Source of the DNA: JAKFWI01 sp031399165 | GTDB taxonomy: Bacteria > Pseudomonadota > Alphaproteobacteria > Caulobacterales > Aquidulcibacteraceae | DNA: 64,000 nt | Reading direction: 5' to 3' | Assembly (NCBI GenBank): GCA_031399165.1 | Contig: JANNOO010000046.1 | Coordinates: 1-64,000, forward strand | Shown: positions 15,820 to 24,900 of the stretch, piece by piece | Layout: the number at the start of each line of letters is the position of its first letter | Numbering within the stretch: the stretch's first letter is position 1 | Program-made: the position numbers and the translations under genes | Notes under the pieces: model-generated | Database searches by the model: none | What the model saw: the letters and a program-made list of their open reading frames with translations, nothing else | What the model was told of the DNA's origin: nothing

Positions 15820-16138
15820 AAACGGGGCTCCTGCGCAAAAAGCGCCCTAAAAACAAATCGCCCGGCGCTGCCGGGCGTGAAATCAAGCAACCAACCGGCG
15901 ATCTGAAGGATCAAGCCGGTCAGAAGCCGATATAGCGTCAAGGCCGGCCAAAAGGAACCGCCTCGAGCCTCTTCGGCCTGCTTTTTTTGCGGTTTTCGCC
16001 CCTCTGGCCCGGATTCTGCTGCCTGCGCCGTTAAGGATCGGCGGTCCGGCTCGCGCGCTTGGGGCGCAAGGGGCTGGCCCGTCCCGGTCTGGGAGTAAGG
16101 GCTGCCCAAGGGCGGGCGGCCTTCCCAAAGGTTTGGCC
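15820..16138. other. Divergent intergenic region trcR / CHAP gene
   Basis: 319 bases. A GC hairpin CGCCCGGC-gct-GCCGGGCG lies at 15859-15877, about 40 bases upstream of the trcR start, so it would be in the trcR leader RNA. A T-run occurs near 15980. No protein with family similarity was found; open frames here look like chance. Promoters for both flanking genes must lie in this stretch. Confidence 0.55.
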
Positions 16139-16705
16139 ATGAAGACTTGGGCGATCGTCTGTGCGGTGTGGGCCGCTTGCGCCGCCGCCGAAGCGCGGCC
16201 GCTTAAAGCCGCGGGCTTAAACCCGGTCTGGGCGCCGGCGCCGCTGGCCGCCGTGAGCGAAACGCTGGCGCCCTCATTGCTGCCGCCGCCTGCGCCTTTG
16301 CTTGGCGCGCCGGAAGTGGTTCGCGGCAAGCGCCTGCAGTGCGCCATCTATGCGCGCCAGCGCAGCGGGCTGGCGCTGAACGGCGCGGCGGCAAGCTGGT
16401 GGGGCAAGGCGCGCGATCTTTACCAGCGCAGCGCGAGCCCGGCCGAAGGCGCCGTGATCGTGCTGGGCGGGACCAAACACGGCCACGTCGCGGTCGTCTC
16501 GCATGTGATTTCCGCGACCGAGATTCTGGTCGATCACGCCAATTGGTCCAATCGCGGCGAGATCGTCACCGGCGCGCTGATAATCGACGTGTCGCCGCTG
16601 AATGATTGGAGCCGCGTGCGCGTGTGGCATCCGCCAACGGGCGCGCTCGGCCTGCGGCGCTATCCGGTGTTCGGATTTATTTTGCCGGAAGCGGCAGACG
16701 CGTAG
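16139..16705 (+). CDS. Exported CHAP-domain protein (probable peptidoglycan amidase/peptidase)
   Basis: 188 aa from the ATG at 16139. Residues 1-20 are a signal peptide (WAIVCAVWAACAAAEA), then a proline/alanine linker to ~60. The CHAP domain follows: catalytic Cys in GKRLQCAIYARQRSG, His in KHGHVAVVSHV and Asn/Asp in LVDHANWSN. CHAP enzymes cleave cell-wall peptides or glutathionylspermidine-like amides; with export this one likely acts on peptidoglycan. It is alone between divergent and convergent neighbours. Confidence 0.88.
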   Translation: MKTWAIVCAVWAACAAAEARPLKAAGLNPVWAPAPLAAVSETLAPSLLPPPAPLLGAPEVVRGKRLQCAIYARQRSGLALNGAAASWWGKARDLYQRSASPAEGAVIVLGGTKHGHVAVVSHVISATEILVDHANWSNRGEIVTGALIIDVSPLNDWSRVRVWHPPTGALGLRRYPVFGFILPEAADA

Positions 16706-16712
16706 GGCTCTG

Positions 16713-17681
16713 CTACAGCTTCAGCAATATCTTTCCTGCGTGTTTACTCGCGGCCATGCGCGTGTGCGCGGCGTCTACGTCTTCCAACGGAAACACGCTG
16801 TCGATAACGGGTTTTACTTTGCCGGCTGCGATCCAGGGCCACACGCGCGTCTCAACCTCAAACGCAAGGCGCGCTTTTTCAGCGATCGGGCGGGTGCGCA
16901 GGGTCGAGCCGGTTAGGACCAGACGCTTCAGCATCACCGGCATGAAGTTCACTTCGGTTTTGGCGCCTTCCATGTGCGCGATGTTGACGATGCGGCCGAA
17001 GGGTTTGGCGACGCTGATGTTCTTCTGCACGTAAGGCCCGCCGACCATGTCGAGGATCACGTCAGCGCCGCCCTCTGCTTTCACGATCGCTTCGAAATCC
17101 TCGCTTTTGTAATTGATGGCGCGCGCGCCGAGTGCGGTGACGAGTTTGCATTTCGCCTCGTCGCCGGCGGTGGCGAACACTTTGGCGCCGTGGGCGCGCG
17201 CCATCTGGATCGCGGTGGTGCCGATGCCGCTGGCGCCGCCATGCACCAGCAGCGTTTCGCCGGATTTGAGCGCCCCGGTTTCAAAGACGTTGGCGAAGAC
17301 CGTGAAGGTAGCCTCCGCGATTGCGCCGGCTTGCTCCAGCGAAAGGCCCTTCGGTATCGGCAGGACCGAGCCCTCGGGCGCGGCGACGTATTCGGCATAG
17401 CCGCCGCCGGCCAGCAGAGCGCACACCTGATCGCCCACCCGCCAACGCGCAACGCCGGCGCCAAGCACTTCGACAGTTCCGGAAACCTCCAGCCCCATGA
17501 TCGACGAGGCCCCAGGCGGGGGCGGGTAGAACCCGCGCCGCTGCAAAAGGTCAGCCCGGTTAACGCCGGCGCAGGCGACGCGGATCAGAACTTCGCCAGC
17601 GCCAGGCGCGGGACGCGCCGTCTGCTCGATTGAAACGGTGTGATCTTCGCCGACCGCCACCGCGCGCATGGTTTCCGCCAT
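16713..17681 (-). CDS. NAD(P)H-quinone oxidoreductase, PIG3 family
   Basis: 322 aa, zinc-free medium-chain dehydrogenase/reductase. MRAVAVGEDHTVSIEQTARP starts the GroES-like domain; GVNRADLLQRRGFYPPPPGAS is the PIG3 hallmark; the Rossmann part has LVHGGASGIGTTAIQMARA. It reduces quinones using NADPH, mainly as a detoxification step. Convergent with the CHAP gene, with 7 bases between stops. Confidence 0.94.
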   Translation of the reverse strand: MAETMRAVAVGEDHTVSIEQTARPAPGAGEVLIRVACAGVNRADLLQRRGFYPPPPGASSIMGLEVSGTVEVLGAGVARWRVGDQVCALLAGGGYAEYVAAPEGSVLPIPKGLSLEQAGAIAEATFTVFANVFETGALKSGETLLVHGGASGIGTTAIQMARAHGAKVFATAGDEAKCKLVTALGARAINYKSEDFEAIVKAEGGADVILDMVGGPYVQKNISVAKPFGRIVNIAHMEGAKTEVNFMPVMLKRLVLTGSTLRTRPIAEKARLAFEVETRVWPWIAAGKVKPVIDSVFPLEDVDAAHTRMAASKHAGKILLKL

Positions 17682-17751
17682 GTTTTATTTATCCGGTTCG
17701 TGAATGTTGGCGCCTCAATCTGATAGAGTGGGCGCGATCAGGACGCTATGC

Positions 17752-17940
17752 ATGTTCGAGGATGATCCGTTTGCCAAGCCGGCCAAGCCCGCCGCGCCGA
17801 TGGAGCAGCTCTCCGTGGATGAGCTGGAAGCCCGGATCGCGCGCCTCAAAGGGGAAATCGCGCAGTGCGAGGCATTGATCGCGGCGAAACAGTCGCACAA
17901 GAACGCTGCGGACTCGATTTTCGGGCGAAAAACGTCATGA
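17752..17940 (+). CDS. DUF1192 small protein
   Basis: About 62 aa from ATG (MFEDDPFAKPAK). The DUF1192 pattern is QLSVDELEARIARLKGEI followed by CEALIAAK and the tail ADSIFG. Family function is unknown; it is nearly confined to alphaproteobacteria and is often found next to the RcdA gene, as here (46 bases on). Upstream codons of the open frame are not family-like. Confidence 0.9.
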   Translation: MFEDDPFAKPAKPAAPMEQLSVDELEARIARLKGEIAQCEALIAAKQSHKNAADSIFGRKTS

Positions 17941-17986
17941 TTTACAAAGATTTTCCGGTCAAAAACGTGGCGCGGGAATTGCTCCC

Positions 17987-18529
17987 ATGAGGCCTGTGAT
18001 GACAGACCCCGCAACCGCCGCCTCGCCTAATTTCAGCCGCCGCGTTCTGGATTTCGCGCGCTCCGAATTGTTCGAGCGCACGTTCCGCGAAGGCATGGGC
18101 CTGGTGGAAGAGACGGCGGCCTATCTCGATGGGCCGGGCCGGGCGGCCTCCAAGCGGCTCGGCCGCAATGCGGCGCTGGCCTATGCCGGCGAGAGCATGC
18201 GACTGACCACGCATCTGATGCAGGTGGCGTCGTGGCTGCTGGTGCAGCGGGCGCTGCGCGACGGCAACATGACTTTGGCCGAAGCCGCGGACGCGAAATA
18301 CCGCTTTTCCGGGCGCGATCGTTCTGAATCCGTTGATTTCCTCGCGCCGGACGAATTGCCGGTCGATCTGCGCGGGCTCATGAGCCGCGCGGACGGGCTT
18401 TATGACCGTGTGAAGCGCCTGGACGAAAAGATGTATGGCGCGGATGACACGCCCGCGCCGGAAAACGGCGTAACGGTTCAGATGGACCGCCTGAACGCGG
18501 CCCTGAACAACGGGTTCTTCGGGCGCTAG
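17987..18529 (+). CDS. rcdA: RcdA-type protease adaptor (DUF1465)
   Basis: 180 aa (or 176 from the ATG at 17999). Conserved LFERTFREGMGLVEETAAYL, then a helical core with YAGESMRLTTHLMQVASWLL and a flexible C-terminus. In Caulobacter RcdA brings the master regulator CtrA to ClpXP for degradation at the G1-S transition; the same role is inferred here. Follows the DUF1192 gene in the same direction. Confidence 0.9.
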   Translation: MRPVMTDPATAASPNFSRRVLDFARSELFERTFREGMGLVEETAAYLDGPGRAASKRLGRNAALAYAGESMRLTTHLMQVASWLLVQRALRDGNMTLAEAADAKYRFSGRDRSESVDFLAPDELPVDLRGLMSRADGLYDRVKRLDEKMYGADDTPAPENGVTVQMDRLNAALNNGFFGR

Positions 18530-18759
18530 CCGCCATCCTTCTTGAAGAAGCCTTTGAAGCGCTCATTGAAGCGTGAAACGCGGCCGCCGCGGTCCATCAG
18601 CTTTTGATCGCCGCCGGTCCAGGCCGGATGGGATTTGCTGTCGATATCCAGATTGAGAACAGCGCCTTCCTGCCCATAGGTGGAGCGGGTGCGGTACTTT
18701 GTGCCATCGGTCATCACGACGTCGATGAAATGGTAATCGGGATGGCCTTCGGACTTCAT
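18526..18759 (-). CDS. rpmE: Large ribosomal subunit protein bL31
   Basis: 77 aa from the ATG giving MKSEGHPDYHFIDVVMTDG. The L31 pattern includes TYGQEGAVLNLDIDSKSHP and the tail RFNERFKGFFKK. The N-terminal zinc-binding cysteines of the classic form are absent, so this is the zinc-independent (C-minus) type. Upstream codons of the open frame (MLAVRLSARAS) are not family-like. Overlaps the rcdA stop by four bases, convergent. Confidence 0.95.
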   Translation of the reverse strand: MKSEGHPDYHFIDVVMTDGTKYRTRSTYGQEGAVLNLDIDSKSHPAWTGGDQKLMDRGGRVSRFNERFKGFFKKDGG

Positions 18760-18924
18760 GGCGGCGGTTCCGGCTGGATTGGAAGCGCGCGCTGATAGCC
18801 GAACCGCCAGCATAACGCAAGGAAGTCCGCGGGCTCAGCCGTCGTTTTCGCGTCCCGGCGGGCAGTGACTGGCGAAAAGCGGCAGGCCGGCGCATTCGCG
18901 AACGCACCGGCCCGATTGGCAATT

Positions 18925-19515
18925 TTACTGCGGTGCGCCCGGTGCAGGCGGCGCGCCCGAAGCGGCAGGCGCCGGCGGGTTGATCACCTCGCCATTCCAA
19001 TGCTCGTACAATTTACCGTCCTTCACGGCGAATGTGTTGAACGAATAGGCGGCGTAGAACTGGCCCGGCGCGGTCGGATCCGCGCGGTAGGTTTTGCTAA
19101 TCACCGTGGTGATGTTGCATTCGGTCGTCACGACCTCGAACGGATTGCCGGCTGGCGGCTGCGGGCCGGCGGCTGGGCCGGCTGCCGCCGGTCCGGGGCC
19201 GCCAGCGCGCGCGGCAATAGCCGCCGAGCCGAATGTGGCTTTGAACTCTTCGAAGCCGGAGCGCTTGTTCTCGGTCGCGCGCTTCTTGAAAGCAGGATTG
19301 TGCTCGATGTAGCCTGGATGGACGAGTGCTACACGCTCATCGCCGCTGGAGGCGATGGACTTTAGAACTAGGGCGCGGCCCGCCGCGATTTCTTTCGTGC
19401 TGAGCGTGCAGGCCTTCGCGGGCGGCGGTGTTGGCGCGGGCGCTTGCGCGGCGGCGGCGGACACCAAGGCGGCGGCAAGCACAAATGCTGCCGCAGATGC
19501 GAGCATAGTTTTCAT
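18925..19515 (-). CDS. Secreted SnoaL/NTF2-like protein
   Basis: 196 aa. Signal peptide MKTMLASAAAFVLAAALVSA with cleavage near AAAQA, then a Pro/Ala linker. The folded part VLVHPGYIEHNP-type (here VALVHPGYIEHNPAF) and GFEEFKATF match the SnoaL-like cone fold; TTVISKTYRADP and YAAYSFNTFAVKDGKLYEHWN complete it. Gly/Pro/Ala-rich inserts and tail look disordered. No enzymatic role can be assigned. Start chosen after GGGGAGAAAAC. Confidence 0.82.
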   Translation of the reverse strand: MKTMLASAAAFVLAAALVSAAAAQAPAPTPPPAKACTLSTKEIAAGRALVLKSIASSGDERVALVHPGYIEHNPAFKKRATENKRSGFEEFKATFGSAAIAARAGGPGPAAAGPAAGPQPPAGNPFEVVTTECNITTVISKTYRADPTAPGQFYAAYSFNTFAVKDGKLYEHWNGEVINPPAPAASGAPPAPGAPQ

Positions 19516-19596
19516 GTTTTCTCCCCAGATCGTCTGTTGGCAGCCGGGGATGATTGTTTGACTTTCCCGCGCCTGTCCTTCCCGAGAGCGTAACAG

Positions 19597-20058
19597 ATGA
19601 ACGAGGCAGCCGCCACGAGGATATTTGTCGATGCTGACGCCTGTCCGGTGAAGGAGGAGGTGTATCGTGTCGCGCGGCGTTACCGGCTGGCGGTGTTTGT
19701 GGTGGCCAACAGCTTCATTCGCACGCCGGCGGACGCGCTGATCCAAGGCGTGGTGGTCGAGGCGGGGGCCGACCTCGCGGATGATTGGATCGCCGAGCGC
19801 GCCAGCCCGCGCGATATCGTCATCACGTCGGATATCCCGCTTGCCGACCGCTGCCTCAAGGCCGGCGCGGCGGTGATCGGACCCACCGGCAAGCCGTTTA
19901 CCACCTCATCTATCGGCGGGGCGCTGGCCGGGCGGGAGATCGGAGAACATTTGCGCTCGTTCGGCGCCATCACCGGCGGGCCGAAAGCGTTCAGCGCGCA
20001 GGACCGCTCCAAATTTCTATCCGCGCTGGACGCGGCCGTGCATAAGGCGCGGCGCTAG
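19597..20058 (+). CDS. YaiI/YqxD family (UPF0178, DUF188) protein
   Basis: 153 aa. IFVDADACPVKEEVYRVARR at the N-terminus, then RDIVITSDIPLADRCLKAGA and a C-terminal GPKAFSAQDRSKF. The fold is PIN/NYN-like, with acidic residues typical of a metal-dependent nuclease; the biological role is not known. Divergent from the secreted SnoaL-like gene. Confidence 0.92.
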   Translation: MNEAAATRIFVDADACPVKEEVYRVARRYRLAVFVVANSFIRTPADALIQGVVVEAGADLADDWIAERASPRDIVITSDIPLADRCLKAGAAVIGPTGKPFTTSSIGGALAGREIGEHLRSFGAITGGPKAFSAQDRSKFLSALDAAVHKARR

Positions 20059-20077
20059 GCAACAGACGGTGTGATGC

Positions 20078-20932
20078 TCACTGAGCCAGGAGCAGCACGA
20101 ACACGCCGGCAACCGAAGCTGTCAGCACGGCGAGTGCGATCTTGGCCGCCAATGGCAACTCAGGAAATTTGCCGGCCGGACTATCCGGGATCGCGACGCG
20201 CATACCGAACGGCGATGCGCGAAGAATGTCCAGCGTCATGGCGCCAAGAATCCAGCAAGCCGTCATGAATATTGGCGGCAGCGTCGGCCAAGAGCCAAGC
20301 AACAGGCAGGCGATGGTTACACTTGCGATAAATCCCGTCCAGACAAATAGGGAGAGTGATGTGCGAAGGGGCTCGACTAGAAACACGAAGAGTATTGAGG
20401 GTCCCGCCGCCCATATCGCGGAGTCCTGATTTTTTGCCACCAGGTCGAGCGGCGCTCGGTTCCACGCTGCGATGTCCGCGCCTAACAGCGAAATCATCGC
20501 GGCGGCGGCGATGAAGGAGCCTGCGAAGAAGCTCGCGTTTGGGTCCGTGTGAACAATGCTTCCTGCCAAAAATGACAATATGAGACTGACGGCTAGAATG
20601 GCGCCGCTGCACTTGGCGACTGCGCCCATTGGGCGGACACTCACGATATCCGCCAATGCCTTTCCTTCGATGGCCGCCTTTATCAGATTGTCATCACCAA
20701 TCCGCAGATCGACAGCCTTCGGCGTAAGAAAAAAATCTACAGCAAACGCAAGGCCAGCGATGCAAAACCAAATCCCATCACGCATCGCAATAGCAAGGAC
20801 GACTGCTACGCCCGTGAGCATCCATCGGCGTACGAATTGCGCAAATGCTAAGCCACGGCCGCCGCGCAAATAGGGAAGTAACGCGCCTTCATCTTGCTTC
20901 TCTATCATCCAGCCAAAATAGCTTCCAAACAA
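20078..20932 (-). CDS. Multi-pass membrane protein, function unknown
   Basis: 284 aa with about seven hydrophobic segments, for example WMLTGVAVVLAIAM, GAILAVSLILSFLAG, SFIAAAAMISLLGADIA and IALAVLTASVAGVFVLLLA at the C-terminus. Its codon and base use is less GC-rich than the flanking genes, suggesting acquisition or weak selection. No family recognised. It lies 20 bases after the UbiB-like gene in the same direction, and may be co-transcribed. Confidence 0.7.
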   Translation of the reverse strand: MFGSYFGWMIEKQDEGALLPYLRGGRGLAFAQFVRRWMLTGVAVVLAIAMRDGIWFCIAGLAFAVDFFLTPKAVDLRIGDDNLIKAAIEGKALADIVSVRPMGAVAKCSGAILAVSLILSFLAGSIVHTDPNASFFAGSFIAAAAMISLLGADIAAWNRAPLDLVAKNQDSAIWAAGPSILFVFLVEPLRTSLSLFVWTGFIASVTIACLLLGSWPTLPPIFMTACWILGAMTLDILRASPFGMRVAIPDSPAGKFPELPLAAKIALAVLTASVAGVFVLLLAQ

Positions 20933-20952
20933 TAAACTTGTGTTGCTTCAAC

Positions 20953-22293
20953 TCATAACCCCGCCGCTTGTAGCGCCGCATTTTGCCGCGAAGTCATTGC
21001 ATCGACTGAAAACCCGCTGATCGCTTCGTCGAACAATTCAGCAAAATTCAACTCCGCGCCCAAACGCAGAAACGCCGCGCCGAGGCCGATGGCGGCGCGG
21101 TCCATGAACACAAATTCGCGCGGCACGGCGACGGGGCCGTGTTCGCGCAGCGCCCGGCGCATGTTCCAGACTTCGCGGCGGCCGTACTCGCCGGGCTTCA
21201 CACCTTCAGCGAGGCGGCGCACGCGGTTGTCCATCAGCGGCGCGAACATGAATCGCGCCCAGATGTTGAGCCCGTCGATCACTTGTGGCTTGAGATGCGA
21301 AAAGCCCCAAAGCTCGTAGGCTTCCTCAATCGTCGCGCGGTCTTCACGGGCGAGCCCGTCGCGTAATTTCAATACGCCAGCGACGAAGCGCGGCGGAAAA
21401 ATCCGCACGCAGCCGAAATCGAGCAGGTTGAGATGTTCGCCGTTTTCGCCGGCGAACGAGTAATTGCCGAGATGTGGATCGCCATGAATCACGCCGTATT
21501 GGCCAAGCGGCGTCCACCACGCCTTGAACAGAAGCGTGGCGATGCGATTGCGTGCTTCCTGATCGGCGTTTTCGAAATCGCGCAGCGGGCGGCCGCCGAG
21601 CCACGTCATGGTCAGCAGACGCTTGGTTGAAAGGTCCGGCGACGGCTGGGGAATGGCGATCTCGCCGAACGGCGCCAGCATCGCGCGATAGAGCGCCATG
21701 TGTTTGGCTTCGCGCTCGTAATCCAGTTCCTCGCGCAGACGCGCGCCGATCTCTTCGCCGATGGCGGTGGGATCGAGGAACGAGCCCATGCGGCGCGCAA
21801 GGCTCATCAGGTTTTGTAATTGCGCCAGATCGCTTTCGACGGCGCTGGCCATTTCTGGATATTGCAGCTTGCAGGCAAGCGCGCGGCCATCGAGGCTTTC
21901 GGCGCGATGCACCTGGCCGAGCGAGGCCGCTGCGGCCGCATTGCGTTCGAAAGTCTTAAACTTCGTTTCCCAATCCTTGCCGAGTTCGGCGCGCATGCGC
22001 CGTTGCACGAACGGCCACCCCATGGAGGGCGCGGAATCCTGCAAGCTTGCAAGTTCCGCGGCGTAGTCAGGCGGCAGCAGATCGGGGATCGTAGACAAAA
22101 GCTGCGCCACCTTCATCAGCGGGCCTTTCGATTGGCCCAGCGCCGCCTTCAGCGCTGCTGCGATCTTCGCGTCATCGCCGCCAAACAATTTCGCCTTGCC
22201 GAACGCCGCCGCCGCCCCGGACAAATTTGCGCCGACCTTCGCGGTGCGCGAAAGCCGGGCGGCGAAGCGGTTGCGTTCGGGATCGTCGGTCAT
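20953..22293 (-). CDS. ABC1/ADCK (UbiB-like) atypical kinase
   Basis: 446 aa. Motifs of the UbiB/COQ8 family: the KxGQ-like helix (SKGPLMKVAQLLSTIPDLLP), the alanine-rich loop (AAAASLGQVHRA), ELDYEREAKHM, the catalytic HGDPHLGNYSF and metal-binding LLDFGCVRIF. These kinases support ubiquinone synthesis; in others the role is unknown. No transmembrane helices at the C-terminus, unlike E. coli UbiB, so it is nearer to the soluble ADCK type. GSV not seen. Confidence 0.92.
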   Translation of the reverse strand: MTDDPERNRFAARLSRTAKVGANLSGAAAAFGKAKLFGGDDAKIAAALKAALGQSKGPLMKVAQLLSTIPDLLPPDYAAELASLQDSAPSMGWPFVQRRMRAELGKDWETKFKTFERNAAAAASLGQVHRAESLDGRALACKLQYPEMASAVESDLAQLQNLMSLARRMGSFLDPTAIGEEIGARLREELDYEREAKHMALYRAMLAPFGEIAIPQPSPDLSTKRLLTMTWLGGRPLRDFENADQEARNRIATLLFKAWWTPLGQYGVIHGDPHLGNYSFAGENGEHLNLLDFGCVRIFPPRFVAGVLKLRDGLAREDRATIEEAYELWGFSHLKPQVIDGLNIWARFMFAPLMDNRVRRLAEGVKPGEYGRREVWNMRRALREHGPVAVPREFVFMDRAAIGLGAAFLRLGAELNFAELFDEAISGFSVDAMTSRQNAALQAAGL

Positions 22294-22475
22294 GTCACCT
22301 TTACGCGCAGTCTATACACTTGGTTTTTGTGATCACGCGGCACTGAACTTAAGCACTCATTCACCACAAATAAGTGCAGAAACCTTGTGCCATTTTAACG
22401 CGGCCTGAACGTCTCGTCCGTAATGTCTGCCCCTGAAGCGCCCGAATAGTGGCGCTCGGGTATTGGTGGTCAGAC

Positions 22476-23960
22476 ATGAAAACGATCCTCGTCGTCGATG
22501 ACGATCCGGCGCAGCGTCGCCTGTTGCAAGCCGCCGTCGAGCGTCACGGCTTCCGCACCAAATCAGCCGCCGATGGCCGCGCCGCGATCTCGCTGGTCGC
22601 GACCGATGACGATGTTGACCTCGTGCTGCTCGATCTGGTCATGCCGGGCATGACCGGCATCGAAGCGCTGAAAGATATTCGCGTGCGCCGCCCCGATCTG
22701 CCGGCGATCGTGCTCACCGCTTCGGGTGGGATCGATACGGTAGTGCAGGCGATGCAGGCCGGCGCGGTGGATTTCTTCGTGAAACCCGCCAGCCCCGAAC
22801 GCATCATGGTGTCGATCCGCAACGCGCTCGACATGACCAATCTGAAAACCGAAGTCACGCGGCTGAAGAAAAAAGTTGCGAACGTGATGGGCTTCGAAGA
22901 CATGGTCGCGGCCAGTCCGTCCATGCGCCCGGTCATCCGCATGGGCCAGCGCGCTGCTGCCTCGAACATCCCGGTGCTGATCACCGGCGAAAGCGGCGTT
23001 GGCAAGGAATTGCTGGCGCGCGCGATTCAGGGCGCGTCAGACCGCGCCGGCCGGCCGTTCATCACCGTGAACTGCGGCGCCATTCCGGAGAATCTGGTTG
23101 AGTCGATCCTGTTCGGGCACATGAAAGGCTCGTTCACAGGCGCGACGGAAAACCATCAGGGCAAATTCGTCGAAGCCAATCACGGCACGCTGTTCCTCGA
23201 CGAAGTCGGCGAACTGCCGCTCGACATGCAGGTAAAATTGCTGCGCGCTTTGCAGGAAGGTGAGATCGACGCCGTGGGCTCAAAACGCCCGGTGAAGGTC
23301 GATGTGCGCATCATCTCGGCGACGAACAAGGATCTGGCGCAGTTGGTGGCCGATGGCCGCTTCCGCGAAGACCTTTACTATCGCCTGAACGTATTTCCCA
23401 TCGAGGCGCCGCCGCTGCGTGATCGCCGCGATGATATTCCGGCGATGGTCGATCGTTTCGTTGCGCGCTTCAACGCCGAAGAGGGCCGCTCGGTGCGCGG
23501 CGCCTCGCCAGAGGCGGTGATGATGCTGCAGGGTTTTGATTGGCCGGGCAATGTGCGCCAGTTGGAAAACGCCGTGTTCCGCGCGGTGATCCTGTGTGAA
23601 GGCGAATGGCTGAAGCCGGAAGATTTCCCGCAGATAAGCGCGCTGCGCGGCCGTCCCGTTGGCCTTGCGCCGGCGAATGACGCGCTGCCGGAGGGCGTCA
23701 CGGCGCCTGCCGCGAACGATGTGCTGATGGCCGCGCCGGTCTACGCGCCGGCCGCATCGCCCGCGCCGGTTGCGATGTTCGACGAGAAGGGCCATCTGCG
23801 CGCGCTCGAAGCGGTCGAACGCGATCTGATCGAATTCGCGATTGAGCATTATGCGGGGCATATGAGCGAAGTTGCGCGGCGCTTGGGCATCGGGCGCAGC
23901 ACGCTGTATCGCAAGCTGCGCGAGTACGGGATCGACGAAGCGGGTCTGAAGGCCGGCTAA
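22476..23960 (+). CDS. Sigma-54-dependent response regulator (NtrC family)
   Basis: 494 aa from ATG 22476 (upstream codons of the open frame lack similarity). Receiver domain with phospho-acceptor Asp53 (LLDLVMPG); AAA+ domain with Walker A GESGVGKE (172-179), Walker B FLDEVGE (from 241) and sensor/R-finger region; Fis-type HTH at the C-terminus (RRLGIGRSTLYRKLREYG). The sigma-54-contacting loop reads GSFTGA (219-224) where GAFTGA is usual. A Pro/Ala linker lies before the HTH. No histidine kinase is adjacent, so the partner is unlinked. Confidence 0.95.
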   Translation: MKTILVVDDDPAQRRLLQAAVERHGFRTKSAADGRAAISLVATDDDVDLVLLDLVMPGMTGIEALKDIRVRRPDLPAIVLTASGGIDTVVQAMQAGAVDFFVKPASPERIMVSIRNALDMTNLKTEVTRLKKKVANVMGFEDMVAASPSMRPVIRMGQRAAASNIPVLITGESGVGKELLARAIQGASDRAGRPFITVNCGAIPENLVESILFGHMKGSFTGATENHQGKFVEANHGTLFLDEVGELPLDMQVKLLRALQEGEIDAVGSKRPVKVDVRIISATNKDLAQLVADGRFREDLYYRLNVFPIEAPPLRDRRDDIPAMVDRFVARFNAEEGRSVRGASPEAVMMLQGFDWPGNVRQLENAVFRAVILCEGEWLKPEDFPQISALRGRPVGLAPANDALPEGVTAPAANDVLMAAPVYAPAASPAPVAMFDEKGHLRALEAVERDLIEFAIEHYAGHMSEVARRLGIGRSTLYRKLREYGIDEAGLKAG

Positions 23961-24030
23961 TCAACGGCGAGGCGATAGGGACAGCAAAAGCGTAGCCGCT
24001 CGAACCGGCTGCGCCTTTTGTTTTATTGAC

Positions 24031-24090
24031 TGCGGCTTTCCTTCTCCCCTTGTGGGAGAAGGAAAGCCGCAGCGCCGGATGAGGGGTGTT
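24031..24090. repeat. CTTCTCCC-type palindrome, unit 1 beside the lipoprotein gene
   Basis: An 18-bp perfect stem: TGCGGCTTTCCTTCTCCC (24031-24048) pairs with 24054-24071, loop CTTGT. It is followed by AGCGCCGGATGAGGGGTGT, the tail seen (inverted) in the copy at 24901-24963. Located between the response regulator and the lipoprotein gene; it could terminate the regulator transcript. Confidence 0.8.
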
Positions 24091-24142
24091 GACGCCGACG
24101 CCCAGAGACTGTCTGCTCGTGGCCTAAAAGGAGCGGACGGTA

Positions 24143-24709
24143 GTGAAATCAATCGCTGCGATAACGGTTTTCGCTGCACTTTTTGGCTGTGATGCTGCTG
24201 AAAACCGTGGGGCTAACTCGATCGCGCCAATCATTGAAAGCGGAGATGTAGCGTCCGCTGCGGGTCGCTTGCGTGGGACGGCTCCATTGAAATCCGAGAC
24301 GGCAACGTCTGATGATACCGCATTAAAAATGGTGGATCGTAGGCGCGCCTCGTATGAGATGGTATCGAACGCAATACGAGGAAAATTGCTGGTTTTAAAA
24401 GATCACGATTCCGGCGGTCTTGCCGAAGAAAGATTTTTTTGTGATGGTAGATGGGCCGGGTTGTCACAGGACGAGTTCGAGGGATTAGAATATTCCGGCA
24501 CATATGTCGCTTCGTATGGCAGTGTTTGCGTTACATCCGCGCCCTATTACGCGTCCTGCCGAGAGGTGCGAATGGTGGCTTCCGACAGCCTCGAACTTGG
24601 CATCTTAGATCCAATTCAATCGCGAATTATATGGCGGCAATATTCGATCCGAGCATTGCCGTTGAAGGGGTCGTCCCAGCAGTGCGCGCAGGAAGCCGCC
24701 AAAAGGTGA
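24143..24709 (+). CDS. Predicted lipoprotein, function unknown
   Basis: 188 aa from a GTG preceded by AAAAGGAGCGG. N-terminus MKSIAAITVFAALFGCDAA has a lipobox (LFGC), so it is a likely outer or inner membrane lipoprotein. The rest shows several Cys (FFCDGRW, SVCVTSAPYYASCRE) that could form disulphides in the periplasm. No family recognised. GC content is clearly lower than its neighbours, and it is bracketed by inverted copies of the CTTCTCCC repeat, which suggests that it arrived later than its neighbours. Confidence 0.75.
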   Translation: MKSIAAITVFAALFGCDAAENRGANSIAPIIESGDVASAAGRLRGTAPLKSETATSDDTALKMVDRRRASYEMVSNAIRGKLLVLKDHDSGGLAEERFFCDGRWAGLSQDEFEGLEYSGTYVASYGSVCVTSAPYYASCREVRMVASDSLELGILDPIQSRIIWRQYSIRALPLKGSSQQCAQEAAKR

Positions 24710-24900
24710 CTGGGTGCTGCTCCACCCTTTATACTTTCGTATTCGCAACGAAGCTCCCATTCGGCCAAAATCCGCTTTGAGCAAACGGTTGGGGTTAAGC
24801 AAGCATGCGCGTTCTTTCTCGCGACCCGATGAGATGCAGAGGTGCGGGATCGACTAAGAGGTGAATGACCGCTCCCGGCGAAAAGCGGGCATGCGTCGCG

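Noticed and set aside
15777..16109. 110-aa minus-strand ORF in the trcR upstream gap
   Set aside because: Overlaps the trcR start, low complexity (Gln, Pro, Arg), no ribosome site. Counted as non-coding.
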